Origin: Rhytidiadelphus loreus
Lineage: Eukaryota > Streptophyta > Bryopsida > Hypnales > Hylocomiaceae
Reading direction: 5' to 3'
DNA length: 64,000 nucleotides
Assembly (NCBI GenBank): GCA_947034895.1
Contig: OX344765.1
Coordinates: 48,613,001 to 48,677,000, forward strand
Positions 25,441-38,057 of this stretch are shown here, in pieces. Position numbers and translations under genes: made by a program. The notes beneath the pieces are model-generated. The model was given only the letters and a program-made list of their open reading frames with translations, was not told the DNA's origin and made no database searches. The stretch's first letter is position 1. Every line of letters begins with the position of its first letter.

Positions 25441-26222
25441 CATCGGACACAGAAAATTTAGCATTGCGTTTCTACTGGTATCCTTACTGTAGATTGAAAC
25501 AACCGTGGATTGAATAGGGTAGTCCTGAGTATTGTCGAACTTACCGGTTGATATCGGATGTGTACTGCCATGTGTTTCTTGAGCGTCGAATAGTTTTATG
25601 GTACACTTTGAGTAAGAATATTCTGCTGATGTCAGTTCCCTACGTCATCATTAGAACAAATGATAGGATTTTATATATTATAGTTACCAGGTTCATGTTT
25701 GTTCATGAGGTTGATGCGTGACTTGTGCAACGAGGACTCCCAGTAGCCCGAATTATTTATTTAATGTGGTCGGTGATACAGTGTCGAACCAAAGGCAATC
25801 TAGCTAGTCACTGGCATTAGATATTCCCAGTTGTCCTTGATACGAGGACTCACAGTTCATGTTACATCCGCAAATACCGTCAGATACTGTACTAATCGGA
25901 ATTTAAGTCAGATAGAGTTTGGGAATCAGCTAATGAGTGATGAGACTTGTACACTCGTTTGTGCTGCTGTATTTTTCATAGTTTTGAATTTTCACTAGGG
26001 ACAAGAAGCTTAAATTCTTCAAATTCCGAAATTCTTTTACGGAATGCGTTGATGTACACCAGCGAATGTTCCAGACCAGCGGGGCCTGTTTTGGTACAAG
26101 AAACGGAAAGAGTTTAAGGGTTTGGCTTGAAGCTCTAAAGGACTCTTGTTTCTTCACAGCTCCTTCTGTTTTTCTTGCGCGTGATCTCTATCTGTCTCTG
26201 TCTGCAATCCAACTAGAGAAAT
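25441..26222. promoter_or_regulatory. Upstream region of family member B
   Basis: No coding frame is supported here. A pyrimidine-rich stretch (TCTCTATCTGTCTCTGTCTG, 26,184-26,203) directly precedes the ATG at 26,223, as is usual for plant leaders. AAGGGTTT occurs at 26,116-26,123. The exact transcription start cannot be seen. Confidence 0.3.
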
Positions 26223-28190
26223 ATGGCGGCCGATCCAACTTTTGTAGCCGTGAGGTGTGCGCGCAATAACTCTTTGAAACGAGTTTGCTTGCAAGACTCT
26301 GTAGAATTATAACAAGTATATATTTGGAGTAGATCAAAGCCATTGGTGCTTCGTGGTTCACACTGTCCAAACGTGTACTGAACGTGTACAGTATTGTTAG
26401 GTTTCCAGGATTTCCAGTACTGAATGTGCACTGTATTGTTAGGTTTCCAGGGTTTCCAGGGTTTCCAGGGTTTCCAGCACTGAACGTGTACTGTATTGTT
26501 AGGTTTCCAGGGTCGGCTTTCTCTTGCCGTTGTTACTTGTTAGAGATATTAACCTTCGAGAAGTGATGTTTTGTATTTGCTCTTCTTTGTTCAGTTTTGC
26601 TTTATATTCTAACTTCGATATATACTGATCAATCGCAGAGAGTTTGCATGTTTCCGTTTAGCGAATTCTCAGTTCGGGGTTGTAAAAGCTTTACATTTGC
26701 GGTTAGGGTTGGTTTAACTAATCATCTAGTGATAATTAATCTGATATCAAGTTAATTGTTAGATAAGAGAATCAGAATGTTCTCATTCTAACAATTTTTC
26801 GGCTGCATTTTTTACTGCCTTAAACTGTGTTTAATTTCTGTATTTAAACTATTTTTAAATTGTGTTTAATTTTCTTCGATTCTGTTAACATAGACTGTTC
26901 TAAGACTGTAAGTTACATACGAAGATTGAATTTTTATAAATATAATTAAATTGTTGCCAAAATAGGAACCGTGTTTTTCATAACGGACGGTTTTACCGCT
27001 GGAAACTGGAATTCTCTACTTATTCTGTTTAATTTATAGTGGGGTTCTTAATTGCCTCAGACTGCGTTTTCTGGATTCTGGTCTTGAAGACTTGTTCATA
27101 CTTTTCAGACTGCAAATACACGTAAAAAGGTTGAAAAACATTCAAATTAATATGGAACTAAAATCGGAGATTGGAACGAAACCATTCTATTCCGTTTTCA
27201 GATAACCCTGGTGTTTCTCTCTATTTATTGACCAGTGAGTTGTTTGGGTGGATCACACATTAAACCATTGTTAGTTTTTTGCATATGCTCTGTTATAATT
27301 AAAGACATTCAAATAACGTGTAGTAACGTCTGAATGTTTGCTGTCGATCTGCTCGGTGCTTGTGCACAGTATTTAATCCCGGTTGCTCTCTTTCCTCTTC
27401 TGTGATTTATGGTTGATGGTTGCAATTGAATTGCTAGTTGATCTATTTCTACGTATCAGTCACTTACTCTTCAGGTGCATGATTGTGTGCACAGGCAGAC
27501 TCTCAACAACGAAACTGATCCGTCACATCCAATTCCGGACAATGGCATCGACCAATTCATACGAGAGGCTGGAAACTGGTCTCTGGTGCCTGAAATAGCG
27601 GATGAGAACGGGACGCTTCGGGTTTTAGTAGGTCTGTTGCAACCACTTTATAACCTGTTTCTTAATCGTTTAATTGCATCTAGGTTTTTCTATGCGTTCG
27701 TGTTCTTGTTCAGCATGAGTTTACAGTTGCCAATTAAAGTACTGACACTGGTAAGTTCAGTGAGTGTGTACAAGGGATCGAGTTTACGTACCATAGAGGA
27801 AATGAAACCTAGTTTACCGTCTTAATTGGACCATTTCCACCTGCTGAGTGATATATAAATTCCGTTTCAAGGTAAACTCATAAAACTCCCATGCGGTGTA
27901 ACCAAACGCTCTTACCTCTGACTGTGATTACAGACCCTAAATATCTCCCGAGACCTCGAGCACCACAAGCTCCAGTCGTGCCACAGGCCTCTGTGCCTAG
28001 TAAGCTGGACAAATTATATGAACGGCATTTCCAGCGTCTTCAGCGGGATCTAGAGGCTCAAATCTCTCACGTGCCAGATTACGTAGCTGAAGGGAAGGTG
28101 GCAAGGCTGAGCTTGGTTGGGGTGTCAGCTGAAGGTGAGACTCACTTCGAATCCACCCTGGAAGATCACGTGGCTGCCCCGGCAAAGTAA
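26223..28190 (+). CDS. Family member B: small three-exon protein, 141 residues
   Basis: I do not recognise the family. Proposed exons are 26,223-26,254 (ATGGCGGCC start, donor AG|GTGTGC), 27,495-27,631 (acceptor TGCACAG, donor G|GTCTG) and 27,934-28,190 (acceptor GATTACAG). Lengths 32, 137 and 257 give an intact frame with intron phases 2 and 1, identical to A and C. The protein starts MAADPTFVAVR. Exon 2 begins QTLNNE and contains NWSLVPEIADENGTLRVLV. Exon 3 opens with a Pro-rich linker (YLPRPRAPQAPVVPQ). Then comes KLDKLYERHFQRL at residues 80-92, shared almost exactly with C, and an AQISHVP..VAEGKVARL..VSAEGE block shared with C and partly with A. No signal peptide or membrane segment is seen. 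The function is unknown. The exact exon 1 is supported only by phase and start context. Confidence 0.7.
26362..26513. repeat. Compound minisatellite in intron 1 of member B
   Basis: Units containing ACTGAACGTGTAC..TATTGTTAGG are repeated about three times. Between them the 9-bp word GTTTCCAGG is repeated in tandem (four in a row around 26,432-26,474). The short ORF across it is a by-product. Confidence 0.8.
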
Positions 28191-31154
28191 ATGTTTGCAC
28201 TCAGCGATGTAATATGCGACTTGAATTTGGTGCTTTAAGTTAATATGCTACCCGGCTTTAATTTCCAGTGGCCTCCAGATGAGATTACAGTTTTTTGACG
28301 TGCTGGAGCTAGCTGCTGTTGGTCCGGATTCTGTAGTCTCTGTCCGAAAGAGTTGAATTAAATGCTCATTTGCAGTTCCAGTATGTTCGATTTCGAGCTT
28401 TTCTGTGTGCATATGGGATATATCAGCAGGTGCGAGACTTTGTGGACCGCAGTATTGAAATGGTTCTTCCTGCTGATATTCTGTGCGAAGAGCTTGTGCC
28501 TGATTCAACCTGACATGAATATTATAGGTATGAGAGTAACTTCGTACACACAACCCTCTCGAAATTTCAATTATATGAATTCAGAATGACCAAATTTTAT
28601 CAGTCAACGTAATCGTGTCGGGGTCTTCTGTGTGGCCACATCGTGAAATTTTTGTTCAACTAGATTAGATTAGCAAATCACAGTGAAAGATTTTGCAAGT
28701 AAAACAAGAACGGTGTGACCGTGAGGCCCTGTTCTAGGTAAATATTTTATTGATAGTAGATATAGGGCAAATTAAACAAAAATATTTAGACAGAAGTAAA
28801 TAGCGAGAAAATTGATAAAGATGATTTCAACTATTCACATTAGTTGATTGTAAGTTGTTACTAAAAAATTAGTGAAAAAAATTCAACCATGTGTTATTGT
28901 AAAATTTTATGTCACTTTGCAAAAAAATGTTTTGAATATTAGTAGTAAAATCATGACTTTTAGGCCGTATATTCTATAATTCTGGTATTTTATGATAAGA
29001 GCAATTTCTTTATATTTTTTCATATCAAGGATGATCAACCAAAATGTTGAAAAATTAAGTTCTTTCACTATGTTTATATTCAAAGATATTTTTAGGATGG
29101 TATTCTTCACTAGATGCAACAGATAGACCAATATTAGGTAAAAAAGTTTATTGTAGTGAAAGAATTTTTTTTCTAAAACAATTATAATAAAATTCCTACA
29201 TGTATTGTTAGGTACAAAATATGCTAGGATTTTTTTTTCTTAATTAAATTTAGATATTGATTACAAACATTCAATGACTCATTTATTTATAAGGTAAAAT
29301 TACATTGTAATAAAGATTTGATTGTTTTTTGCAATACAAGTGTAAGAGTTAATGGGCTAGAAAGTTTAAAAAATAATAATCTTTGAAATACATAAAACAT
29401 ACAAATTTTGTACATCATTTATTTGTTCATTAAAATGAATAGAATGTTTTCTAATTGTTGATAGTGATTTAGAATAAATTTTACTGTCATTTTTTATTAA
29501 CAAATCATTTATTAATAAACTTTCATATTTTTTAATTTTTAATTTTTAAGTGTTTCAAAAACAAAAATTGAACTTTTTTAGTTTGTGTAAGACCAATTTC
29601 TATATTACATAATACTTTTACTAGCAAGATTTGCAAAATCATTTTCATTATTTTTGATGATATGAAAACAATGTTTGTATTAATTAAATTATTTTTTTTT
29701 AAATTTTAATAAATTAATATATGTAATTATTTGTTGAATAAAAATATTGAAGTTCTTATATAAAGACTAAAAGACATTCTTGTCTAAAGACCTAAACATC
29801 TATACTATTTTTATATTAATTAAACATAGATTTCTCAAAAAAATTGTCATTTTTTCATTCATTTCAATTGACTAATATATCTTTTTAGATTTGATTATTT
29901 CATGATTTATACTGTATCATTTATTGATTTTAATAGAATTTTTAAATAGAATATAAAATTTGGATTGATTAATTTGCAAAATTGCCTAAACAATTGAATT
30001 TGGTATTGATTCTATTTTTTGTTGTAGATTTTATTCAATTTCCATTTGTTCTTTTGTCAATTCTTTTAAATTTATTGTCTTTATATTGTGAATCCAAATC
30101 TACAACATCATTTTACATTGTTTTGGTGTTTTGGTTATATGTAGAACCACCTAAAACTTCAATGGTTCAAAATGAGTATTTTTAGAAGCTATATACAATA
30201 TTTCATTGCTAAATTTCCTACCAAATATAATAAATATTATTCTTTTTTTAATTGATTTTTTAAGTAATTAGATATCCACGAAGTTGTAAAAAATCCCCCT
30301 TACAATCCAACAGGTCATTGACATGCTCTCTATATAGTGATTTGTATTTCAAACCACTCTATTATATAAATCATCCAAAAAAGATTCATGAATTCTATTG
30401 ATCAAATTTTACATTGCTAAACATTGTTTAAAAAAATGTATAACATTTATTTATAAATTTAATGATGATTAGATATATTGTAGTAAATTTGCAATTAAAT
30501 CAAATAAACAATCTTCTACATTATAATATAGCCTATATTGTACAAATAATATAACATTTAATTTCTCATCTAATTTTATTATGTATATATATATATGTAT
30601 ATATAATTTTAAAATCAATTATTTTAACATATCAAAATTTTCTCATACAAATTTTTCCACAAATTGTACAAACCTATACAAAGTTGCTACAATACAAATA
30701 TACAAATGTACAAATGTACAAATGTACAAATATACAAATGTACAAATATACAAATATACAAATATACAAATATACAAATAAACCTGCAAAACAAAATAAA
30801 AAATGTTAGATAGATAAAACAAATCATTGAATTGAAATTCAAATATAAGCCAAATAATTGCAAAAGAAATGAATACTCCAACTACTTCGAAGAACATGAT
30901 AGCTATGATGTTTTCATAAAATTTCCTCCATTTCATATCAACAATCCAACAGGTTTGTTCCATCAAACAACATCATGGTCAACTTTTAAGAATCAAAGAT
31001 AATGTACCATGCATTTAAGTAATAAGGCCCCAATCTTGTATTTTGTGCGTATGGATTTCACATAAACTTTCCTAACAATAGTCTACTAACAAAGACTCTC
31101 ACTTGGCATGTATACATGGACGGATTAGAGTTTGACAAGAAAGTCTTTACTCAC
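28191..31154. other. 3' flank of member B, then very AT-rich intergenic DNA
   Basis: 28,191-28,740 keeps gene-island base composition and may include the member B 3' untranslated region. From about 28,740 to 31,100 the DNA is very AT-rich, and no gene is supported. A TA-rich microsatellite lies at 30,581-30,605. Confidence 0.4.
30694..30782. repeat. 9-bp microsatellite-like array
   Basis: About ten tandem copies of TACAAATRT. The cysteine- or tyrosine-rich ORFs crossing it are artefacts. Confidence 0.9.
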
Positions 31155-31949
31155 CTCTTTTTTTGAGAGGGCGAACACAGCTAGCATACCAACTGGATCC
31201 TTAGACCAATTGATGGTCACTTTGAACAACTCATTCAACTCCATCTCCCGCAGCCTCTTCTTCCTTCTTTTGCATGCATACAATCTTGATTTAGGGTTTA
31301 TGATCCATAACAATGACTGCAACAATCAATCAAAGTAGCGAACAATCTCACAATTCACAAATGCAAACCTTTTGAGTCCTCCACCAATTTGGGTCCTCTG
31401 TTCCGCGCTTTGACCCAGTATTTTGTACAGTGCAAGCTCTGCACATTTTTACTCTTGTTCTTGTTCTTCAATCTGAACGTCTTGTCCTCCACCAACTTTT
31501 ATTTCTTCACGAGGTCTATTTTCATACATCTGCTTCACATCTTTCATACATCTACTTCACATCTTTCATACATCTACTTCACATCAACGGACGGATAATT
31601 TGAACAAGTTTCAAATAGAATTTGGTCAAAAATACAATTGCGATAAGTTTTAGAGCTCCAAGTTCCTAGTACTAAAATTTAGGGCTTCATGCTTCAAAAC
31701 TAAAACCTAGCAGATGAAACTTAAACAAATCTCCAAGTACAGAGCCAAATGATATGTATACCCCAAATAGACGTTTTCAATATTCTCCTTAAAACTGCAT
31801 TTGAGCAATCAACTCAAAATTGAACCAAAAAAACTTAATAGCAACCCAAATAGGAAGCGAGTCTGTACCTGAGGTAAATCAAAGACAAGCTTCCATGAAA
31901 GACAGTAATCGGCCTTAGCTTCATCCTCATTGAACTCCATGGTTTTCAT
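31155..31949 (-). CDS. Unknown gene fragment, two in-phase exons
   Basis: I do not recognise the product. Exon 31,949-31,869 (ATG, 27 codons, ends DLPQ before donor CAG|GTACAG) joins exon 31,316-31,155 (acceptor TTGTTGCAG, 54 codons, donor GAG|GTGAGT) in phase 0. Both donors are good matches to consensus. The second exon has a strongly basic patch, KRRKKRLRE, followed by ELNELFKVTINWSKDPVG. The first frame is open upstream to 32,141 without an ATG, so the true start may lie further upstream. No third exon is convincing between 31,150 and 30,780. It could be a decayed gene or a captured exon pair in a transposon. The words TTTGGCTYTGTCC at 32,141 and 33,068 (minus strand) mark a dispersed repeat nearby. 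Confidence 0.3.
31519..31585. repeat. 22-bp tandem repeat, three copies
   Basis: Three near-identical copies of TTCATACATCTACTTCACAT plus two bases. The array lies in the proposed intron of the 31.2-31.9 kb gene fragment. Confidence 0.85.
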
Positions 31950-32465
31950 GATCAATCCAAGACATAACAAAAGAAACCGCTTGCCTTTGGAAGAAAATTT
32001 TGGTAGGAAATTCTCTGGTGCAAGTGTGCACCTTTCTGATCTCTCATTGTCAGAACCCTTAGAGGCTAAGCAATGGATGATAAAAACCCTCGTTTTCAAA
32101 AACTCGTGAGGCGCAAAGTCTCCGTCCAAGGACAAAGCCAAAAAATTTTACAATCACAAAGAAACGAAGTACAAGAAGTATAAGAACGAAGCATAAGAAA
32201 CGAAGAAGTACAACAAATCAAGAAACATGAGAGCACGAAATGAAGAAGTTCATGAAACAAGAAAGGTATTCTTCTAGCACTTCTACTCCACCTGTCTATA
32301 TGTCATAAAGTCACCTAACTTAAAAATAGCCTCTCCACGTGAACTAACATCTTTGGCATATCATACAGAAAATATGAACTTTACTTAGTAAACTAGAATC
32401 TCCATTATATTATAAAAAAAGGATATTTTTTGGATTTATTACAAAAATCTCACCTAATCTAAAAT

Positions 32466-32573
32466 GTCTAATAAGTCTAACCTAGTCTAATAGTCTAATA
32501 GTCTAATAGTCTATAGTCTAATAGTCTAATAGTCTATAGTCTAATAGTCTAACCTATAAGTCTAATAAGTCTA
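32466..32573. repeat. Short tandem repeat of TAGTCTAA
   Basis: About ten irregular copies of AGTCTAAT with some shorter AGTCTAT units. Spacing is immediate, with no spacers, so this is not a CRISPR array. Confidence 0.85.
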
Positions 32574-32754
32574 AATCAATCTAGAATTCTCCAAGTTTAG
32601 ATAATCTTATCAACTTGCTTTAGATCATAGATGATACTAAAAAGATATAAATAAATAAAATAAAATAAAATAAAATAACAGAAAAAGATTAAAAATTAAT
32701 TTTTTTTTTAATTTTAAAAAAATTTAAAAAAATAAAAGTAACGCCTGTTCAACA

Positions 32755-32937
32755 GGGGTCCGCCCTAGGCAGCCCCTCAACCCCTGCCTGTCCGCTTGGG
32801 CGGACCCCCTGCCTGCGGACCCTCCGCCTGGGCAGACCCTGTCCGCCTCCGCTCTTGGCCTCCCCGCCTCCTCGCCTGGGCGGACCCCCCTGCCTAGGCG
32901 GACCCTGTCCACCTCCGCGCCTGGCCTCCCCGCCTCC
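32755..32937. repeat. GC-rich repeated island with GTCCGCC/GGCGGAC words
   Basis: This abruptly GC-rich stretch lies in AT-rich DNA. A unit of about 65 bp that ends TTGGCCTCCCCGCCTCC or CTGGCCTCCCCGCCTCC occurs twice. Self-complementary GTCCGC and GCGGAC words are scattered through it. The minus-strand frame through it (33,068-32,724) is Gly/Arg-rich and looks like a translated repeat. Confidence 0.7.
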
Positions 32938-35900
32938 AAAAAGGCAAAGCTAGTTTCAAATATGATAACTTGTAGTGTGAATGGGGAAGTAGATAAAATT
33001 TGAAAAAGTTCACAAACCAAACTCGATGCGAGTCGTTGCCATAGTCTCTGTCCAAAGGACAGAGCCAATAAAAAAATTTGGCTTCTAAGAGAATATGTTA
33101 CAAATTTTCAAAAGCAACATGTTTTAGGCTTATACAATGAATCATAGAGTAAGTAGGAAAAAACAAATGAATAGGAACAATACATTTTGGAACCTTGAAG
33201 CAGCAGAGAGTGAGTAATGCATGAATAGCATCACCCCTAAATCTCATTTTGATAATTTACTCAAGTTCTAAATAGGAGATTGATAGTTTTACATGTAGAT
33301 TTTGTTTGCTTTTAGGCAAAAAAATAGGAGTTTGTTTTAGACATCCAGTAGTTTAAAGTGCCACTACCTTAATGTGTCAACTTGTGATGCACACATATTA
33401 TAAAAGTAGTGACTCAACTTTCATAAAAAATCCAAGATTTGAAAACAAGACTAAGAAATGCATGAGAATATATGTACAAATTATCACATTTTGACATGTC
33501 ATCACTTGTTTGCCTCTTGCTTAAGGAATCAAGTGAATCAACCATTTAATACTTGACTTTAAGCAACTTTTTTGAGAGGAAAAAATTCCAATTTTTAAAT
33601 CTTTAATGCATACCAATTTGGATTATTTTTGAATTATTTTTGTTCTAAATTGAGATTACTATAGTAAAAAGCTTTTGGTAAAGAATTGAATAGCACAAAG
33701 TGTTCAATATTGCCTAGAGTATAGAAATCTACCATTAGGAGAAGGTATTGGTGTTTTCATCCTTAAAACTTTTGTCAATTTGTGTATAATAATTGAAACT
33801 ATAATTTAAGCCAATCATCAAAAAAATCATATGCTATAAATAGTAATTGTAGTTTTAATAAATTTCAAAGAAAATTGTTCCAAAATAAATTTGAAAGAGG
33901 TCTATACTATAGCTTCCTAAGAGCTTGGGCAACTTTTTGCCTAAAGTGCAACAAAAATTAGGCAATCCAAAAAATAATATATTAAAATCATAAAATTTTA
34001 AGATATAATTAAATAACATTAGATATTCATTCAAGTTGTTCTTACAGTTGCTGCTACTTTCATCTAAGGTGGCCACATTTTCCTAAATCCTTATTTTGAC
34101 TTCCAAACCCTAAACTCTCTACCTCATGTGTCAATGTTTTGTTAAGTATCAATGTTTGTTGTTATATAAGAGATATATATGTTTTGTTTGTGAGAGATTG
34201 TACTTCAAGATGGCCAAAATGGCAAGGCAAAAAACTTTGCAAGGTATATTTATAGTTATTGACAGAAAAAGAAATGCAAGATTGTGTGGAGCAAGTTGAA
34301 TTTCTATAAATTAGGCAATCTTTATGTACATGCAAATTAGTTCAAAAAAATTCCAAAAATTTAGGCACCTTTTAAATTATTTATTTTCTAATAGAAACTA
34401 CTAGGAAGCTACAATAGTTATTTTTCAAACTTTGACTTTATAGAAAATTTCTAATCTCAATGCTTAATATCTTCATTTTTTATGCAAATATTGACTGAAA
34501 GGTTGAGAAAGTCACATTTTGTAGCAAATCTTTGTTTAGTCCCATACCCCATGGACATTCAAGGATTAATCCCTAATGATTTGTGCAACCATTTTGTGGT
34601 CATTGCCTATCTTTAAACATCATTTTAAACAACTAAAGACCTTTTTCCAAATTTTAATTTTACATTTGTAATTTTGTATAGAAAAATGGATTGTCTTCAA
34701 ATAGGTAGATCGCACATTGAAATTGTTATTACTTATCTTATAAATATGATTTGGCTATATAGATTATTTCTTTCATAATGCATAACAAAATCTTTGTTGA
34801 TGAAAACATCAAAAATTGCAAGAATTCTTCCTTCCATTTGCACACAAAAATAAAGAAAATAATAAAAACTCAATTTTTTGGTAAATTAAAGAGGTATTGG
34901 GAGACATATTTAGTAGCACACGGTGCACACCCCTATGCTTAAGTTTTGACCCTTAGGACATTAATGGTTAATACTAAGCACATGATATGAGACATAGGCA
35001 TTTTCAAATGCCTATTCAAGACATGGTTGTTTTGTCAACACATTTTACTTCATGTCTATCATGTAGGACGTATGTTGAATGGTGTTGTATTGAACATGTG
35101 TATGATGTACAAGACAAAAAAAATTATTACAGGTTTCCTTTTACCCCACAATAAACATAGTTGTCTTGTGTGGTAGACTAATGTGGGATAATTTTCCATC
35201 CATGTAGGGCAACTTTGGATCTTAAAGGTGCACACTCGAGTAGTGAAGGGATGACCACGAGTAGGAAAGGAACAACTTCTTGTCTTTACAAATTATAAAA
35301 TTAGGTGGGATTTCAAATTAATTATCATTTTTTTTCAAAACATACATTGGATTCTATTTTGATAGACATCGGGTACACAGTCAACTTTAATGACTTTAAT
35401 GACTTAAAGTTATAAGTAATTTCAATAGATTTTTAACACCCTTGAAGTTTAAATACCTTTTACTTGAATGTTTATATTTTTATATTTGGTAATATTTGGT
35501 AATATTTGAGTATTAGAATTATTTGAATGTTTCAATATTTTGCGTAAAATTTTAAAATTTGTCCAAATGTGTAAATACACAATTTTTATAAAATTTTATT
35601 ATTTTTTAATTTATATTCTGAATTTTGGGTGATGTTATTTATTGGTTTCATGGCTATTATTCTTGGAACATTTCCTTTGCACCATGGACCTTGAATTAAA
35701 AAAATTTTGTGTTGAAGAATTGAGTTGAAAGTCTAAAAATATTTTTTTGCATTCTTGAGTGTATGAATAATTGCAACTTGCACAACATGTTTCCCATTTT
35801 TTTTACGTGTTTTTCTGGCTATTTATAATAAAACATTTGTTCAATGCTAAAATGTACAAAACTTAGACCTTTTGTTTTATATAATCTTTTAGTTTTACAT

Positions 35901-36568
35901 TTAGATTTTTAATTTATAAATATATTTGATGTTTATTATTTATTTGATTTAAATTAAAAAATTTGAACTTTGTACTCCAAAATCATATATCAAAGTTATT
36001 AGGCATGGAATGAAACCAATCGTAAATTCCAAGGAAGCTTCCAGGATGGAAAAACATATATTTTCATCCAATTTTTTTAAAGGAGATGCTTGAATCCAAT
36101 TTCAATGAATATTGTTAGACATTCTATCCTCAAGATATTTTTTAACTTCACTACATAGGAAAATGGCAAATCCACATATCATCGGGTAGTGTATTTTGTC
36201 TACTTATGCTATTTTCTCTTTATCTAAATTTTAGCCATGAAATTGATCTTTTTTGAATTTGAATCAAACCATTGAATTGAAACTTATCAAGCCTAATTTC
36301 TACTCTAATTTGAAAATCTAAACAATTCCTACAATTCAATATCTCATTGCAATTTTATCTTTGGACCAATAACTATAGTGTGATAATTTTCTACTTTTAG
36401 AAAAACAGTAAATTAATTTACCATGATGTTGTACATCATAGTATACATCTATAGAAAAAATTATAATTTTTAAGGATAGTTTATAATTGACATCACATTG
36501 TTTCAGTTTTTCTTCATAAATTAATAATAATTATAAACTTTCACATTAAAATCTGAAATCATTAACCC
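32938..36568. other. Long AT-rich intergenic stretch
   Basis: I read both strands and saw no supportable gene, element end or array. The ORF at 34,076-33,855 (minus) is short, AT-rich and without context. Confidence 0.45.
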
Positions 36569-37212
36569 TTAACCCCTAAATGCCCAAGGCATGTTTTCAG
36601 CTTCCTGAAAACTGCTCTAAATTGAACAAAATGCCAACATTTTGATAAGATGTTTCAATTTTTCTGAAATTGTAACCGTACAAATTCAAACTAGACTTGT
36701 TAGAGATTGCATAGGAAAAGAAAGCACAACAATATCACTTATGAAGTGAAAGATTATAACGTTTGATTATGAGGGTGCTAAAATTGCAAAAAAGAATTGA
36801 AGTCTTTTTTGCAAGTCAAATCTAAAAAGTTGATGACCAAAAAAATATGAGGTTAACAGGGCCTAACTTGAAGAACCCAAATCAATTTACGACTTCTCAA
36901 AATTCACTCTACAAATTTTTTAAATGAATTTAGAATGTGATTTTTTCTCCAAGATCTAGTGTATTTGAGGCTCATTTCCAAGAACTCTTAACACTGGATA
37001 GTCAAGATTGCACACGGTACCTGTGCACAAAATCTCTTATAGAAAAATCATTGTCATTTATTTTCAAGATCGGACTTTTGGAGGCAAAACTAGACTTCAA
37101 GAAGAACATTTAAAAAATATAAACTACTAAAAATAGCAAATTGACTAGGATTTATTTAACTTTAAACTACTAAAATTAGCAAATTGTGGTGCCTTGGGCA
37201 TTTAGGGGTTAA
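36569..37212. mobile_element. TTAA-type element with long perfect ends, 644 bp
   Basis: TTAA is followed by CCCCTAAATGCCCAAGGCA at the left. The right end mirrors it exactly (TGCCTTGGGCATTTAGGGG, then TTAA). That is 23 identical bases including TTAA, one of the best-preserved copies here. The interior is non-coding. Confidence 0.9.
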
Positions 37213-37331
37213 AGGATGAGCAAGTCACCATGGAAATCATTTGTTTGGGTAACATGTGAATTGTTGGCCTAAACCCTAAACCACACGGTTCCAAAACAAT
37301 TGATTTCCACAGTGACCAACTCATTGTTTAA
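37209..37331. mobile_element. Small foldback element abutting the TTAA-type element
   Basis: Left arm TTAAAGGATGAGCAAGTCAC and right arm (reverse complement) TTAAACAATGAGTTGGTCAC continue matching for about 38 bp. The left TTAA is shared with the neighbouring element. The loop contains CCTAAACCCTAAACC, a short telomere-like run. Confidence 0.7.
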
Positions 37332-38057
37332 GGGTTAAAGATTTGTATGAGACATGTGATTACATCTATGAAATATAAACATGTAGTTGCATGTATAATT
37401 ACAAAATGGGAGCATACATAGTGAGGGATTTTGAAGTTTGATAATGTGATCATAGGCCCATCTTTTTGGGGTTAATACTCAAGATTCCAAGGGAGAGGTG
37501 GTACCTAGCCAGAATAGAGCCAAAAAACACATCAAGCTGAGTTTCAAGATCCATTTGAAACGAACGAACAACTCTGCCGTACTGGTCTCATTCCAAAAAC
37601 CCAAGAGCAAGACTAGATATACAAGCGACAAATTCAAATCATACAATGTCGAATCAAATACATAAAAAGCAACTTCAAACAGGAAGAACCATTCATAGAG
37701 TTCAAATGTTATAGTCCAACAAATCAAAAGAAGACTCATCCAATTAAACTCTCACACAACAGAAAGCTGGAAGTTTTATTAATAGAACTAACCAACACGT
37801 TTATGAACATTTATTTCATGTTACTTAGCAAATATAACACTTTCGGGCAGAGACTTCCTCTCTATATCGCAGGCTGCAAGTTAAGCTCCAGCACGTACTT
37901 CTCAAAACTGGAAGCTCATCCGAGTCTCTCTATCCGAGACGCTGGGTAACGTAACCTACTAAATTCTCCAGAATACCCGCAGTGTAACACAGGAATCGAA
38001 GGCAGCAATTCACGTACAAGAACTATGGTGTCTTATTATTACATTATGTACACAAAT
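37332..38057. other. 3' flank of member C
   Basis: The minus-strand frame 37,739-37,479 (86 codons, hydrophobic, rich in Leu, Phe and Trp) is open but has no family or promoter support. It may be untranslated 3' sequence of member C. Confidence 0.3.

Noticed and set aside
30643..30966. 107-codon minus frame with a repeated YLYIC motif
   Set aside because: Half of it is the translated TACAAATRT microsatellite. The rest has no family or splice support.
32466..32573. CRISPR-like regular repeat
   Set aside because: Units are 8-10 bp and contiguous, with no spacers, in a eukaryotic context.
37479..37739. 86-codon hydrophobic minus frame
   Set aside because: No promoter, homology or splice context. 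It lies just downstream of member C and may be its 3' untranslated region.
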